Below are positions 26,930 to 36,172 of a stretch of 64,000 nucleotides of DNA, in pieces. The notes under the pieces were generated by a model that saw only the letters and a program-made list of their open reading frames with translations, had not been told where the DNA came from and ran no database searches. How positions within the stretch are numbered: position 1 is the first letter of the stretch; each line of letters opens with the position of its first letter. The DNA is from G965267425 sp965267425 (lineage in GTDB: Bacteria > Bacteroidota > Bacteroidia > Flavobacteriales_E > Vicingaceae), in contig OZ253959.1 of the NCBI GenBank assembly GCA_965267425.1, positions 1,364,001-1,428,000 of the forward strand. The letters run 5' to 3'. The position numbers and the translations under genes are program-made.

Positions 26930-28320
26930 TATTTTCGGTTTAACAACATACCGGCCCTTGCCATTCCTGATTTCAAACCAAATTTCCAGCGATCCAAACG
27001 AAATGGGGAAGCGCTATTTTTCACCTGGTGTAATTTCACCTCATTGACGACATATCGTACCGCAAAATCGTAATACTTTCGAGGATAGGTTCGTTTGAAA
27101 TCTCTGTCTCTATCTGTGGTTTTCGACCAATCTAACTTTTTGGTTTGCATGGATTTCACTTCATTGAATAGTCCAGTTCCTTTGATAGGGTAGGTAATGG
27201 TTATGGTAAAATGATCAGGATTGGACGCTTTCAAATGATGAACTGTTTCTTTGATGTCCAACTCGTCTTCACCCGGATATCCCAACATGATGAATGTACC
27301 TGATTCAATCCCATATTGATTGGCCAATTGAATCATATTTCTCACCTGATGAACGTCTACCCGGCGATCCATTTTATCTATGATGTTCTGCGACCCGCTT
27401 TCTGCACCTATCCAAATTCGGAAACATCCGGCTTCTTTTAACATTTGCATGACTTCCTCATTCAATCTATCTGCTCGTGTAATGCATTCAAAAGGAATGG
27501 TGAATTGATGTTGCTGTAGTTCATGCAAAAGTTCTTTCAGCCAAACATGACTTACGGTAAAGACATCATCCACAAACCAAATGGTGTCTGGGTTGTAAAG
27601 CGCTTTTAATTCTTTCAATTCTTGCACAACTGCCGCGGGTTTCCTTCGGCGATAGCTTTGTCCGTATACAGCGGTGCTGCACCATTGGCAAGTGTATGGA
27701 CAACCTCGTTGTGTGCTCACAGAAAGAGCACTTTGACCATGGTGTTTTTTCCAGGTATCCAGATACGCCTGCAAATTAATTTTAGATCTATTTGGTATAG
27801 GTAAATCATCGATTTGCTTAATTTTTGTTCTTGGTTTGTTCGTGACAATTTGCCCATTTTCACCCTTGAATGCCAGACCGTTTATTTCGCAAAAGTCTTC
27901 TGAACCCGATTGAAGTTCTTTTACCAATTCCAGCGTAGTTTCTTCTCCTTCTCCAATGATTAAAAAATCTGCTCCACAATTGAGATAATCTTCAATGTTA
28001 TATGTGATATCTGGACCTCCCAGAATTATTTTTGTTTGATTTAGTTGTGCATTTTGTTTGATGAAATTGATCCATTTGAGCACATTTAATTTGGTCATCA
28101 GGTTGGTATAAAATGCAACCACAGATGGTTGATTATCCGTTAAATAAGATGCAAATTTTTCAGATGTGGAAAACGTTGAATCAAACACCTCATGCTCCAC
28201 ACCGTGTGCTTCGAGATAAGCTGAAATATAAAGGATTCCCAGGGGTGGATAAGGACGCATAATTTCTTGCTCCTTGATGTCCTCATTCAGGTAATATCCA
28301 TGTGTCAGCAGCAAGTTCAT
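26929..28320 (-). CDS. B12-binding-type radical SAM enzyme (2 of 3)
   Basis: A 463-residue protein. Residues about 1-150 are a cobalamin-binding-like domain (RPYPPLGILYISAYLEAHGVEHEVFDS; IILGGPDITYN; FLIIGEGEETTLEL). The radical SAM motif is CPYTCQWC (C207, C211, C214). RIWIGAESGSQNIIDKMDRR follows and GTFIMLGYPGED closes the core, both typical of the BchE/HpnJ group. It overlaps the methyltransferase gene upstream by 4 bp and the GT87 gene by one base. It is closely related in layout to the enzyme at 29116-30573, sharing the RPYPPLxx start and the WIGAESGSQ segment. Confidence 0.9.
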   Translation of the reverse strand: MNLLLTHGYYLNEDIKEQEIMRPYPPLGILYISAYLEAHGVEHEVFDSTFSTSEKFASYLTDNQPSVVAFYTNLMTKLNVLKWINFIKQNAQLNQTKIILGGPDITYNIEDYLNCGADFLIIGEGEETTLELVKELQSGSEDFCEINGLAFKGENGQIVTNKPRTKIKQIDDLPIPNRSKINLQAYLDTWKKHHGQSALSVSTQRGCPYTCQWCSTAVYGQSYRRRKPAAVVQELKELKALYNPDTIWFVDDVFTVSHVWLKELLHELQQHQFTIPFECITRADRLNEEVMQMLKEAGCFRIWIGAESGSQNIIDKMDRRVDVHQVRNMIQLANQYGIESGTFIMLGYPGEDELDIKETVHHLKASNPDHFTITITYPIKGTGLFNEVKSMQTKKLDWSKTTDRDRDFKRTYPRKYYDFAVRYVVNEVKLHQVKNSASPFRLDRWKFGLKSGMARAGMLLNRK

Positions 28321-29114
28321 TTCAATCGTATTTGCATTAAATAATGATCTGAAAATGAAGAGAGCATCTTGATTCTACCAGTCATGTGTTCAAGTTGTTC
28401 CAAAAAGCGCAGTGCCTTTTTTCGGTTTCTGAAGAACGATTCAAAATTAGATGGCGGAATCCAGAATCCAATGGGTCTGCAATCAAAGCTAAAATTTCTG
28501 AAATGCGCTCTTCTTTTGAAAAAGGCAGGGTTGTAATACCATGTTGATTGAAATTCATCATTCACTTTAACCATCACGGGGTCATTCGTAGCTCTTCTGA
28601 AAGCCTTTCCAAATTTAAAACGCAGCAAGAAGCTCGAAATCTCAAATAGACAATATTTTGGCATAATGATTGCCACAAATTTGCCATTAGGTTTTAATAT
28701 ATCAGGTAATTGATTGAGCAATTTTCCAATATCCTGAGGAGAGAGACAATTAAGTCCTCCGAAATTGGAAAATACCATGTCAAATTTTTTACCATTAGCG
28801 ACTTCTATGATCTCCTGAATAGAGGCTGTTTGGCAATGTACCAATTCTTGTTTTTGGTTTCTTACTATTTTATCTGTGGCAATTGAAATCATTTCGGAAG
28901 AAATATCGGTGGCCAAAACACGATTCCCGTGATTCGCAAAATGAAGGGCGTCTTCACCGGTTCCACAATTTAATTCCAAAATTTCTAGATGCTCGGCATT
29001 CAACCATTCATCCATATGTTTCCACACTCGTTGGCGTTGGATTTTACCAATGGCAGAATGTGTAAAGTCTGCATCATACGATGCCGCCATGGTATCAAAT
29101 GCAGCATCGGTCAT
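28317..29114 (-). CDS. Class I SAM-dependent methyltransferase
   Basis: A 265-residue cytoplasmic protein. The N-terminal FDTMAASYDADFTHS segment is the usual substrate-binding cap of UbiE/COQ5-like enzymes. Motif I is ILELNCGTGEDALHFA, then VLATDISSEMI (motif II) and FDMVFSNFGGLNCL (motif IV). It stops one base before... in the operon sense it starts 1 bp after the upstream radical SAM gene stop and overlaps the downstream one by 4 bp. It is one of the best-fitting members of a small-molecule or lipid methylation step. Confidence 0.88.
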   Translation of the reverse strand: MTDAAFDTMAASYDADFTHSAIGKIQRQRVWKHMDEWLNAEHLEILELNCGTGEDALHFANHGNRVLATDISSEMISIATDKIVRNQKQELVHCQTASIQEIIEVANGKKFDMVFSNFGGLNCLSPQDIGKLLNQLPDILKPNGKFVAIIMPKYCLFEISSFLLRFKFGKAFRRATNDPVMVKVNDEFQSTWYYNPAFFKRRAHFRNFSFDCRPIGFWIPPSNFESFFRNRKKALRFLEQLEHMTGRIKMLSSFSDHYLMQIRLK

Positions 29115-29115
29115 G

Positions 29116-30573
29116 TTATTTTTCCAATTGTTTTAGTTGAAAATGGCTGATAAGTAACGAAGGTGTGTAATAAAAGATTCCCAAAACCACCGATCGAATC
29201 GTACGAAAAGATAAATTGCTCCTTGCGGTAAATAGACCTTTCAGGAACTCCATACCTTGTCTTTTTCGAAAATATTTGTGAATGTGACGGTGCAGTTTTT
29301 TGTAATACTTTCTGGAATATTCATGTTGAAACATCAAATCTAAATCGTCTGAATCTGTCCAGTTGGCTTTTTCCTTCAAATCGCTTTTGACATTTTCGTA
29401 GAATTTGGTTCCTGGCAGAGGGTAGGAAACAGAAACACCAATGTCATATGGCATCAAATCAGCTAGCATCTGCTTGGTCAGTTGAATATCTTGTTGGGTT
29501 TCTCCAGGATAACCCAATTGCAGAAAGAAACAGGTTTTTACATTTTTACTTTTCAGCAATCGTGTAGCTTCATATATCTGTTCAATTTTGGTGCCTTTAT
29601 CCATGGCATCAAGAATTTTTTGCGATCCTGATTCAGCTCCAATCCAAACTTCATCTAACCCACTTTCACAAAGTGCGTCTATGGTATCTTCGTACAATAA
29701 TAAATCGGCACGAGATTGAATTTTATAGGGAATCCTGAGGTTTTGCTCTTTCAATAAATCATTGAATTGTTGCACCCAGCCTGGTTTCAAGCCGAAAATA
29801 TCATCACACATCCAAATGTGATCTATGGATGAAAGCGATGACAAATAACTTAGTTCCTTTACAACATGCTCAGGACTTCTTGAATTGTATCGGTTTCCAT
29901 AAATAGGTTTAGCGCACCAATTGCACTTAAATGGACAACCTCTGGTGGTGGCCATATTAATGGAAAAGTACCCATGATTATCCCGCCAAATCTTCTCGTA
30001 TGCCTTGATGTCAACCAGATCCCATGCAGGAAGTGGTAGGGCATCTAAATCCCGCATCACCGGACGACTTGCCGTTTTCGTGACTTTTCCATCCAACACA
30101 AAAGCAATTCCTGGAATGTTATTCCAAGATTCTCTATCATCATTTAAGGATTGTATCAGTTGTTCCAAGGTTTGTTCACCCTCACCAATGATCACAGCAT
30201 CAGCACCCCTTTGCAAGTATTTTTCGTAATGATCTGTAGAATCAGAACTCGATACAATGACTGGTATGTTGTGCAGTTTTCCGAACTGAATCATATCAAA
30301 TGCAGCTTCCCGCATTTTGGTCAGGCACATTTTTGTGAGGTAGTTAAATCCATCGTCGTACAAAACCAATGCTTCGGCTTTAGAACTTTCCAATTCGTCA
30401 TTTAAACCATCCGGGGAATCCAACAAAGCCGTGTCAAATAAACTTACCTGATGATTGGCCTCACGCAGACAAGCTGCAGCCTGAATTGTAGCCAATGGGG
30501 GATAGGGTTGCTTGTTATTCCATTGTTTAGGATCAAACTGGTAGAAGTATGAATGAGAGAATAGAATATTCAT
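29116..30573 (-). CDS. B12-binding-type radical SAM enzyme (3 of 3)
   Basis: A 485-residue protein when started at the ATG at 30573 (MNILFSHSYF). A longer frame from 30630 would overlap the upstream gene and add no conserved sequence. Residues about 1-150 are a cobalamin-binding-like domain (QPYPPLATIQAAACLREANHQVSLFDT; AVIIGEGEQTLEQL). The motif CPFKCNWC (C213, C217, C220) binds the iron-sulfur cluster and EVWIGAESGSQKILDAMDKG follows. The C-terminal about 100 residues add basic helices (KLHRHIHKYFRKRQG). It starts 4 bp after the nucleotidyltransferase stop. Very similar in layout to the enzyme at 26929-28320, so a duplication is likely. Confidence 0.9.
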   Translation of the reverse strand: MNILFSHSYFYQFDPKQWNNKQPYPPLATIQAAACLREANHQVSLFDTALLDSPDGLNDELESSKAEALVLYDDGFNYLTKMCLTKMREAAFDMIQFGKLHNIPVIVSSSDSTDHYEKYLQRGADAVIIGEGEQTLEQLIQSLNDDRESWNNIPGIAFVLDGKVTKTASRPVMRDLDALPLPAWDLVDIKAYEKIWRDNHGYFSINMATTRGCPFKCNWCAKPIYGNRYNSRSPEHVVKELSYLSSLSSIDHIWMCDDIFGLKPGWVQQFNDLLKEQNLRIPYKIQSRADLLLYEDTIDALCESGLDEVWIGAESGSQKILDAMDKGTKIEQIYEATRLLKSKNVKTCFFLQLGYPGETQQDIQLTKQMLADLMPYDIGVSVSYPLPGTKFYENVKSDLKEKANWTDSDDLDLMFQHEYSRKYYKKLHRHIHKYFRKRQGMEFLKGLFTARSNLSFRTIRSVVLGIFYYTPSLLISHFQLKQLEK

Positions 30574-30577
30574 AATA

Positions 30578-31459
30578 CTACGATAAGGATATACCCTTCG
30601 ATTTTTCGAAGTCAAGAATTTTACTTTCAAAACTACTCATCACCTTATGCTGAAAATCATTCGGATGATGTTTGGAAACATGTTCACTGGATTTCATAGC
30701 CTTATTAAATTTTTCAGGGCTGAAGTGCTTAAATTTCTTTTTCCATATTTGAACGAAAAAATTCATCATTTTTTCGTTCAAATAATCTCCCATTTGTCCT
30801 TTGCAAATCCATTCAACCCAATTTTTGAAACGCAAGGTTCTTGATTCATTTTGATTGAGTATTTCTTTTTTTGGGAATGACGGTCTAAATTGATCTGTCC
30901 ATAAATTGGCATCCATAAATGCTTCACACATTTCCACTCCGGCCGCGGGAATTAGGGTGACCAATTCAGTAGCGGTGTAAAGATTCTTTTCATCAATTTC
31001 CAGGTTTTCTTCATCTATGAAATAATTCAAGCAGAAGTACCGATATGAATTGAGTAGGAAGATTTTTTTGTAGATGATGAGTAATGCTCTGCACAGCCAA
31101 AGTCGATTTTTCTGAGTGAGGATAAAGAAATCGATGTCTCCATCTTCCTCAACACAATCTTTGGACAACGAACCGCTAATAAAAACACCTCTTACAAATG
31201 GAAACGAATAAATGAGTCGAGCTTTTTTACGAGCGATGTCAATGTATTTGTCTACATTTTTATTGCGCAACAACCTTTTTGCAAGAAGGGGTTTTGCCTC
31301 AGAAATGGAATAATACCCATCCAAGACGTTAATGTATCCTTGATCCACCAATGTGTTAAGAATAGCACTCAGCTTTTCTTCTGAGATGGGCTTATCCAAC
31401 ATATAATCTTGGATCTCACTCTTTTTGAGTGGGTATAAAAAAACGTCTGAGTAGAGCAA
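30578..31459 (-). CDS. Nucleotidyltransferase-fold protein, non-ATG start
   Basis: The N-terminal about 75 residues look like a winged-helix segment (PLKKSEIQDYMLDKPISEEKLSAILNTLVDQGYI). A polymerase-beta-type nucleotidyltransferase core follows, with VRGVFISGSLSKD...EEDGDIDFFIL (GS motif and D-x-D). The end is helical and basic. The start at 31459 is TTG. The reading frame stays open upstream to a stop near 31164 offset (31162-31164 region of the 31.1-kb numbering is not meant: the in-frame stop is at 31562-31564), through SKLDVETKCVIK, a stretch that looks like the missing start of the domain, but it holds no ATG. So the true start is probably a rare codon upstream, or the start is lost. 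First gene of the six-gene operon. Confidence 0.78.
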   Translation of the reverse strand: MLYSDVFLYPLKKSEIQDYMLDKPISEEKLSAILNTLVDQGYINVLDGYYSISEAKPLLAKRLLRNKNVDKYIDIARKKARLIYSFPFVRGVFISGSLSKDCVEEDGDIDFFILTQKNRLWLCRALLIIYKKIFLLNSYRYFCLNYFIDEENLEIDEKNLYTATELVTLIPAAGVEMCEAFMDANLWTDQFRPSFPKKEILNQNESRTLRFKNWVEWICKGQMGDYLNEKMMNFFVQIWKKKFKHFSPEKFNKAMKSSEHVSKHHPNDFQHKVMSSFESKILDFEKSKGISLS

Positions 31460-31504
31460 TGTCTTAATGACACATTTTGTCTCTACGTCAAGTTTAGAAT
31501 CTGA

Positions 31505-31665
31505 AATTACGTGTGAATGAGTAATGATGTACCGATAAGCGTTAGTTAGGTTAAACTTGAATTAGTTAATCTCAAATATAACCAAATTGGATGAAAAAGT
31601 TATATCCATTTTTCACACGTAATTCTCTAAAAAAGAAGATTCTTAATTCATGAATTGTAGAGAAT
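31505..31665. repeat. Inverted-repeat cluster between divergent genes
   Basis: A perfect 13-bp inverted repeat, AATTACGTGTGAA at 31505-31517 and TTCACACGTAATT at 31612-31624, is separated by 94 bp. Next to it, ATTCTCTA (31622-31629) pairs with TAGAGAAT (31658-31665), and a 12-bp palindrome AATTCATGAATT (31645-31656) lies inside. The set sits between the operon start and the plus-strand gene at 31760. It may be divergent operator sites or the remains of a small mobile element. No target-site duplication is visible. Confidence 0.6.
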
Positions 31666-31759
31666 ATTGGATGTAAATAATTGTATTTGAATGGAATAGA
31701 ATTGTTGCTGAATTAGGAATTGTCATTCGTTTTTATTATATTGAATACAATCCATGATA

Positions 31760-32401
31760 ATGAAAAAGGCCTTCCATTTTGCTATATTAATCGCATTCGG
31801 TGTATTGTCAGCTTCTTCTCAGCAGCTTCAGAATACATTATGGAAAGGATATTGGAAACCTACTCAAGACAGTTTACTGATAGATTCCAAAGTGGATAGT
31901 GCCTATGTAAATTCGTTAACCGGATTTAACCTTGCTTCATCAAGGTATTGGGAAGTCCAGGATACATTTTATATGGTTGATGCTTATGGACCTATATCAT
32001 GTCCGTCTACGGATACCGGAATGTATCTTTTTCAAATCATCAATGATTCCCTATTTTTTTATTTAATTAATGATCCGTGCGCCAGTCGTTCTTCTGGATT
32101 GGATAGTATGGGTTTAAAAAAACAAACCACACTTTCAGTTCAGTCGTTTGAAGATGACCTGGCAATCTATTATCCCAATCCGGTTGTCGATGACTTATAT
32201 CTTCAGTTCAATCGAACAACCAACCAATTGCAAATCAGAATTTTTGATGTCAATGGAAAATTGGTGGAACAACAACAAACTGGTTTGGTAGGTCGAATGA
32301 GTTTATCATTTTCGAATTATCAAGTAGGTATATATTTTGTTGAGCTTTCTGACGGTGAGCAACAACAAATGATTAAGATTCAAAAAATCAGAAATCCTTA
32401 A
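31760..32401 (+). CDS. Small T9SS-secreted protein
   Basis: A 213-residue protein when started at the second ATG (MKKAFHFAI), which gives a normal signal peptide ending S-S-Q; a Met two codons earlier is also possible. The mature part (about 110 residues) is beta-rich with LQNTLWKGYWKP and RYWEVQDTFYMVD, like a lipocalin-type small domain found in Bacteroidota, but I do not name a family. The last about 75 residues are a T9SS sorting domain (IYYPNPVVDDLYLQF ... MIKIQKIRN). It overlaps the convergent TonB receptor stop by 4 bp. Confidence 0.8.
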   Translation: MKKAFHFAILIAFGVLSASSQQLQNTLWKGYWKPTQDSLLIDSKVDSAYVNSLTGFNLASSRYWEVQDTFYMVDAYGPISCPSTDTGMYLFQIINDSLFFYLINDPCASRSSGLDSMGLKKQTTLSVQSFEDDLAIYYPNPVVDDLYLQFNRTTNQLQIRIFDVNGKLVEQQQTGLVGRMSLSFSNYQVGIYFVELSDGEQQQMIKIQKIRNP

Positions 32402-34833
32402 ATTTTCAATTGCAAGGTAGTGTAGAAATTTCGGGTTGGAGAAGGAATTATTCCTGGACCCGGATATCCGCTTGCCCTTCTTGTAAAGTAAGAGGAGTTC
32501 ATCACATTATTGATGCCAAATACCAGCGTAAATTTTCCTTTGCTTCCTTGAATTGACCAATCAACTACTTCATATGAAGGGATGATGCCATTTACTGCAT
32601 TTGATGTGAATTCCGCGTTGGTAGCATCGGTAAAATGAGAACCAGTATAAGCATATTGAAGGGAGGATTGTATGTCCTTATATTTCCACATCAGACCTGT
32701 CTTGAGAATAATTTCAGGAACCAACTCTACGTCATTTCCATCATAAGCACTAATGTCGCTATTGACATAAGTGGCATGCATCCATGAGAAGTTGTTAAAT
32801 ACACTGAAATGGTGTTTGTCTGTAGATAAACCAAACAGTTCATTGATTCCCACCTGAAAGAACGTTTCAACACCAATGTTTCTTGAATCCGAAACATTGG
32901 TTCGGTAACGATAAGTAGTAAACAAATTGCTATCGGTCATTAAAACTTCGCCAATTCGATCTTTATAGGAAATCATAAATAAACTGAAGTCATAATTAAA
33001 AAGGTCTTTATGATTCCCCCGGAAGCCTATATCTAAACTGAAACCTTTTTCATCTTGCAGGTTGGTGTCAACGTCAAAGTTAGGATTGACTACACGCATG
33101 TCATTGAAATTAATAGAGCGGTAGTTCTGGGAAATATTGCCATATACTTCCAGCGAAGGATTGAACTTGTAACTTGATCCAATACCTCCCAATACAAAGG
33201 ATCTTTCATTGTTTCGATGATCGTCAACAGAGGATTGGTAGATAACATTTCCTGCCAAATCGTAATTGGCTATGTTATAATAGCCTTCTGCGGCTGTTTT
33301 GATATATTCAAAACGCATTCCAGGTGTGATGCTGAATTTTGGACTAAAATGGAAAATATGTTCTGCAAAAACCGCCACATTTTCACTTGGGAAGTCGTAG
33401 TCAGAGTATTCTGGATTGTCTTCATTTAGGAATTCGAAATCAGGTCCTGAACCATTGTTTGCCTTACCTTGTTTACGTTCGGTATGCCCTTTATAATAAC
33501 GAGCACCAATCAGAAAGACTGCCCGTTCTTTAAACAACAAGTATTCTTGTAAAAAACGCACTTCAGAGCCATAATTTCTATATCGATCATACAGCAAATC
33601 CCTGTCTTCAAAAGGATCTGCTCTAGAAGCTGGTCCTGTGTATCCCAACGCATCACGACCAGCAATCAAACCGAAGTTCTTCCATTCAATTTTGGCATGA
33701 TCGGTTATGTGGTATTGCATTATCAAGGCAGCCATATTCCAATTTACCTTAAACCAATTTCTTGTTCGGAATGATTGACTTGCATCTTGTTCAAACATGG
33801 CATCGGTCAATCCGCCAGGTTGTTGATTTAAGTAGTTCATATGCGTAAGATCCAATTGCATTGACAATCTGCGATTGATCTGGTATGTGATGGAAGAAAA
33901 GGCATTGTGCACCTCAAATGACGAATTGGGACGCCAGCCATCACCTTGCTTATAATTGTAATAGGTGTAATAATTGAGCTTTCCTTTTTGACCTCCAAGG
34001 CTGTTGAACGAATTAAACAACCCAAAAGATCCAACCGTTTGTCGAGATAAGATTTCTATTGGTTTTTTGGTGTTTCCTCTTTTCATTTTAAAGTTGAGCA
34101 ATCCGCCGAATTGGGTGCCGTATTGCAAAGAAGCCGCCCCTCTGACTATTTCGATTTGCTCAATGGCTTCTGTTGGAGGTGCATAGTAACTTTCAGGATA
34201 ACCCAGGGCATCAGCACTGATATCATACCCGTTTTGTCTGGTGTTGAAATTGGAAACACGACTCGGATTTAATCCGCGACCGCCTATACCCAGCTGAATG
34301 CCCGCATCATCGCTTTCCCAAATATTCAGTCCCGGCACCTTCGCATAAATTTCTCTACTGTTGTTTGTGGCTAGGTTACCTTGCATGTCTTCCATTCGAA
34401 TCACTTCATTTTTCTTGGCAGCGTAAATATTGAATCCATCTACTTGTTTCAATCTTGTTATTCCGAAATCATTATCTTTTTCTGCCTCAATGATGATTTC
34501 ATTGAGATCTTGCCTCAACATTTCAACTTTAATCTGAAGATTCACATCTGTAGAATCTACATTCACCAAAAGAAGCTGTGTTTTGCATCCTTCGCAAAAT
34601 ACGCGCAATGTGTATGTTCCTTTTTCAATATCTTCAAAATGGAATTTTCCGTTCAAATTGGAGGTAACAAAAACATTTAATTCGTTAATGGTCACCACTG
34701 CCTCAGGAATGGAGCGCATATCATCATGAAAAATGAGTTCCCCGGAAATTTTTTGCTGAGCATGGGCGGTTAATCCAAAGACAAACAATCCAAGGAGAAG
34801 CGCAATTCGAAAGATATTTAGGCATTTAATCAT
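32398..34833 (-). CDS. TonB-dependent receptor (FecA-like)
   Basis: An 811-residue outer membrane protein. Signal peptide to about residue 26 (HAQQ). Residues about 28-110 are a carboxypeptidase-like regulatory domain (PEAVVTINELNVFVTSNLNGKF). The plug domain follows (AKVPGLNIWESDDAGIQLGIGGRGLNPSR), then IEIVRGAASLQYGTQFGGLLNF, then the 22-strand barrel ending in an aromatic strand (NFYTTLQLKI). The plug pattern is that of the Fe(III)-dicitrate/siderophore group. It is the last gene of an operon with HTTM, imelysin and DUF4856 genes and probably imports an iron chelate or heme. Confidence 0.93.
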   Translation of the reverse strand: MIKCLNIFRIALLLGLFVFGLTAHAQQKISGELIFHDDMRSIPEAVVTINELNVFVTSNLNGKFHFEDIEKGTYTLRVFCEGCKTQLLLVNVDSTDVNLQIKVEMLRQDLNEIIIEAEKDNDFGITRLKQVDGFNIYAAKKNEVIRMEDMQGNLATNNSREIYAKVPGLNIWESDDAGIQLGIGGRGLNPSRVSNFNTRQNGYDISADALGYPESYYAPPTEAIEQIEIVRGAASLQYGTQFGGLLNFKMKRGNTKKPIEILSRQTVGSFGLFNSFNSLGGQKGKLNYYTYYNYKQGDGWRPNSSFEVHNAFSSITYQINRRLSMQLDLTHMNYLNQQPGGLTDAMFEQDASQSFRTRNWFKVNWNMAALIMQYHITDHAKIEWKNFGLIAGRDALGYTGPASRADPFEDRDLLYDRYRNYGSEVRFLQEYLLFKERAVFLIGARYYKGHTERKQGKANNGSGPDFEFLNEDNPEYSDYDFPSENVAVFAEHIFHFSPKFSITPGMRFEYIKTAAEGYYNIANYDLAGNVIYQSSVDDHRNNERSFVLGGIGSSYKFNPSLEVYGNISQNYRSINFNDMRVVNPNFDVDTNLQDEKGFSLDIGFRGNHKDLFNYDFSLFMISYKDRIGEVLMTDSNLFTTYRYRTNVSDSRNIGVETFFQVGINELFGLSTDKHHFSVFNNFSWMHATYVNSDISAYDGNDVELVPEIILKTGLMWKYKDIQSSLQYAYTGSHFTDATNAEFTSNAVNGIIPSYEVVDWSIQGSKGKFTLVFGINNVMNSSYFTRRASGYPGPGIIPSPTRNFYTTLQLKI

Positions 34834-36172
34834 ACCGAATAATCCAATTTTTTTGATTGATGATATTGTCTTTTACCTGTGCAATATCCACTGTGGGGTC
34901 AATGAGCATTTTACTGGGTCTTCCATTTAAAGTGACCATGCTATTGACATACACCTCTGGTTTATCAATCCCTTTGTTTTGCATGTCCTTGACAATGTAT
35001 TGTGCGAATTGCTGAATCATATCCGGTTGATAGGACATCATTTTTTCTTGATTCGATGTGAGGTAATCGTAATTGTTGATTTCGAATGTTCGGTTTGAGC
35101 TCTTGTCCTTAACTGTGAACGTTGCATATCCACCTTTTTCAACCAACATTACCCGCCATGAGAAACGATATCCTTGTTCATGCCAAAAGAGATTACCATC
35201 ATACCATGCGTGTCGAAAAGGCAGAACCAATTGAAAGGCAAAATGTATGGCAAAAACAACCAAGATGAGTTTTCCTGCCAATGAAGGACTTGTGGTACTC
35301 TTGAAATCTCCTCCTTTGATTTTGGAGAATTTTTCAAGGATTTTTTGATGCCATTTCGTTGGGAAGAAAATTAAAGTACTGCCTATCATGATAAATGGAA
35401 ACATTCCAATGGGGAACAACATCCATGTAAGTAGATGGAACACTATGACCATTCCATAAGCCAACGGCCTCGTTTTTTTAATTAGCAGTAAGAAGGGGAT
35501 AGAAAGATCATACAATGCACCCATCCAGCTGAAGAAATAGGCAACCCAAATCTCTTCCATGAAAGAACCAATGATGGGTAAATCACTTTTAGCTGGAAGC
35601 CAGATTTTTAAAGGTAATGCTTCAAATAACCAATCTGCGTTTAGCTTAGCCCACCCCGCAAAAAAATACACCAAACCCAATTGCAATCGAATGGCGCTAA
35701 TCATCCATCTTGGAACATCAACAGTTGGTTGAGTATTCTTTAATCGAATATCCAACGAAAAGTTTTTGTGAGCAGGTTGGAATATCATTAAAAAACATAC
35801 GATACTAATGAAATAGTAGTGGTTCAGATAATTGGTTTTATCGATTAATTCAACATAGGTAAACACTAAGAAGGCAGAAACAATGGAGATTCTATAAAAC
35901 AAACCCAGAGCAACAAATAGAAAGGAAAGTGCCATGATTGAAAAAAGCACATACATCCCAACGGCTCCTAATGGTTGAATCCAATCCCAACCAAAAAATG
36001 GGAAATACACCTTAGGCAGCACATATTGCTCGGTAACCCACCCATTGATCATAAATCTTAGAATACTGCAAAACATTAATGCACCAAAAACGATGCGAAA
36101 TGTAACCAGAGGTGCAATCGATTTATTTTTCAATAAATAATTGCTTTTGAATATGCTCAAATCAATCCCCAT
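34826..36172 (-). CDS. HTTM-domain membrane protein
   Basis: A 448-residue protein. Residues about 20-290 have the multi-helix layout of the HTTM (vitamin K-dependent gamma-carboxylase-like) domain, with MFCSILRFMINGWV, LGVG-like turns, YLNHYYFISIVCFLMIFQPAHKNFSLD and LVYFFAGWAKLNADWLFEALP. The C-terminal about 110 residues form a soluble beta-rich domain (GYRFSWRVMLVEKGGYATF). In Bacteroidota this gene is often found next to an imelysin gene and a TonB receptor. It overlaps the imelysin gene by 11 bp and the TonB gene by 8 bp. Its reaction is unknown. Confidence 0.88.
   Translation of the reverse strand: MGIDLSIFKSNYLLKNKSIAPLVTFRIVFGALMFCSILRFMINGWVTEQYVLPKVYFPFFGWDWIQPLGAVGMYVLFSIMALSFLFVALGLFYRISIVSAFLVFTYVELIDKTNYLNHYYFISIVCFLMIFQPAHKNFSLDIRLKNTQPTVDVPRWMISAIRLQLGLVYFFAGWAKLNADWLFEALPLKIWLPAKSDLPIIGSFMEEIWVAYFFSWMGALYDLSIPFLLLIKKTRPLAYGMVIVFHLLTWMLFPIGMFPFIMIGSTLIFFPTKWHQKILEKFSKIKGGDFKSTTSPSLAGKLILVVFAIHFAFQLVLPFRHAWYDGNLFWHEQGYRFSWRVMLVEKGGYATFTVKDKSSNRTFEINNYDYLTSNQEKMMSYQPDMIQQFAQYIVKDMQNKGIDKPEVYVNSMVTLNGRPSKMLIDPTVDIAQVKDNIINQKNWIIRYD

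Noticed and set aside
30574..30630. Longer start for the radical SAM enzyme at 29116-30573
   Set aside because: It overlaps the upstream gene and the extra residues are basic and unlike the family start, while MNILFSH is typical.
31505..31624. Intact MITE between the 13-bp inverted repeats
   Set aside because: No target-site duplication flanks the repeats, and only one copy is in the window, so it is listed only as a repeat.
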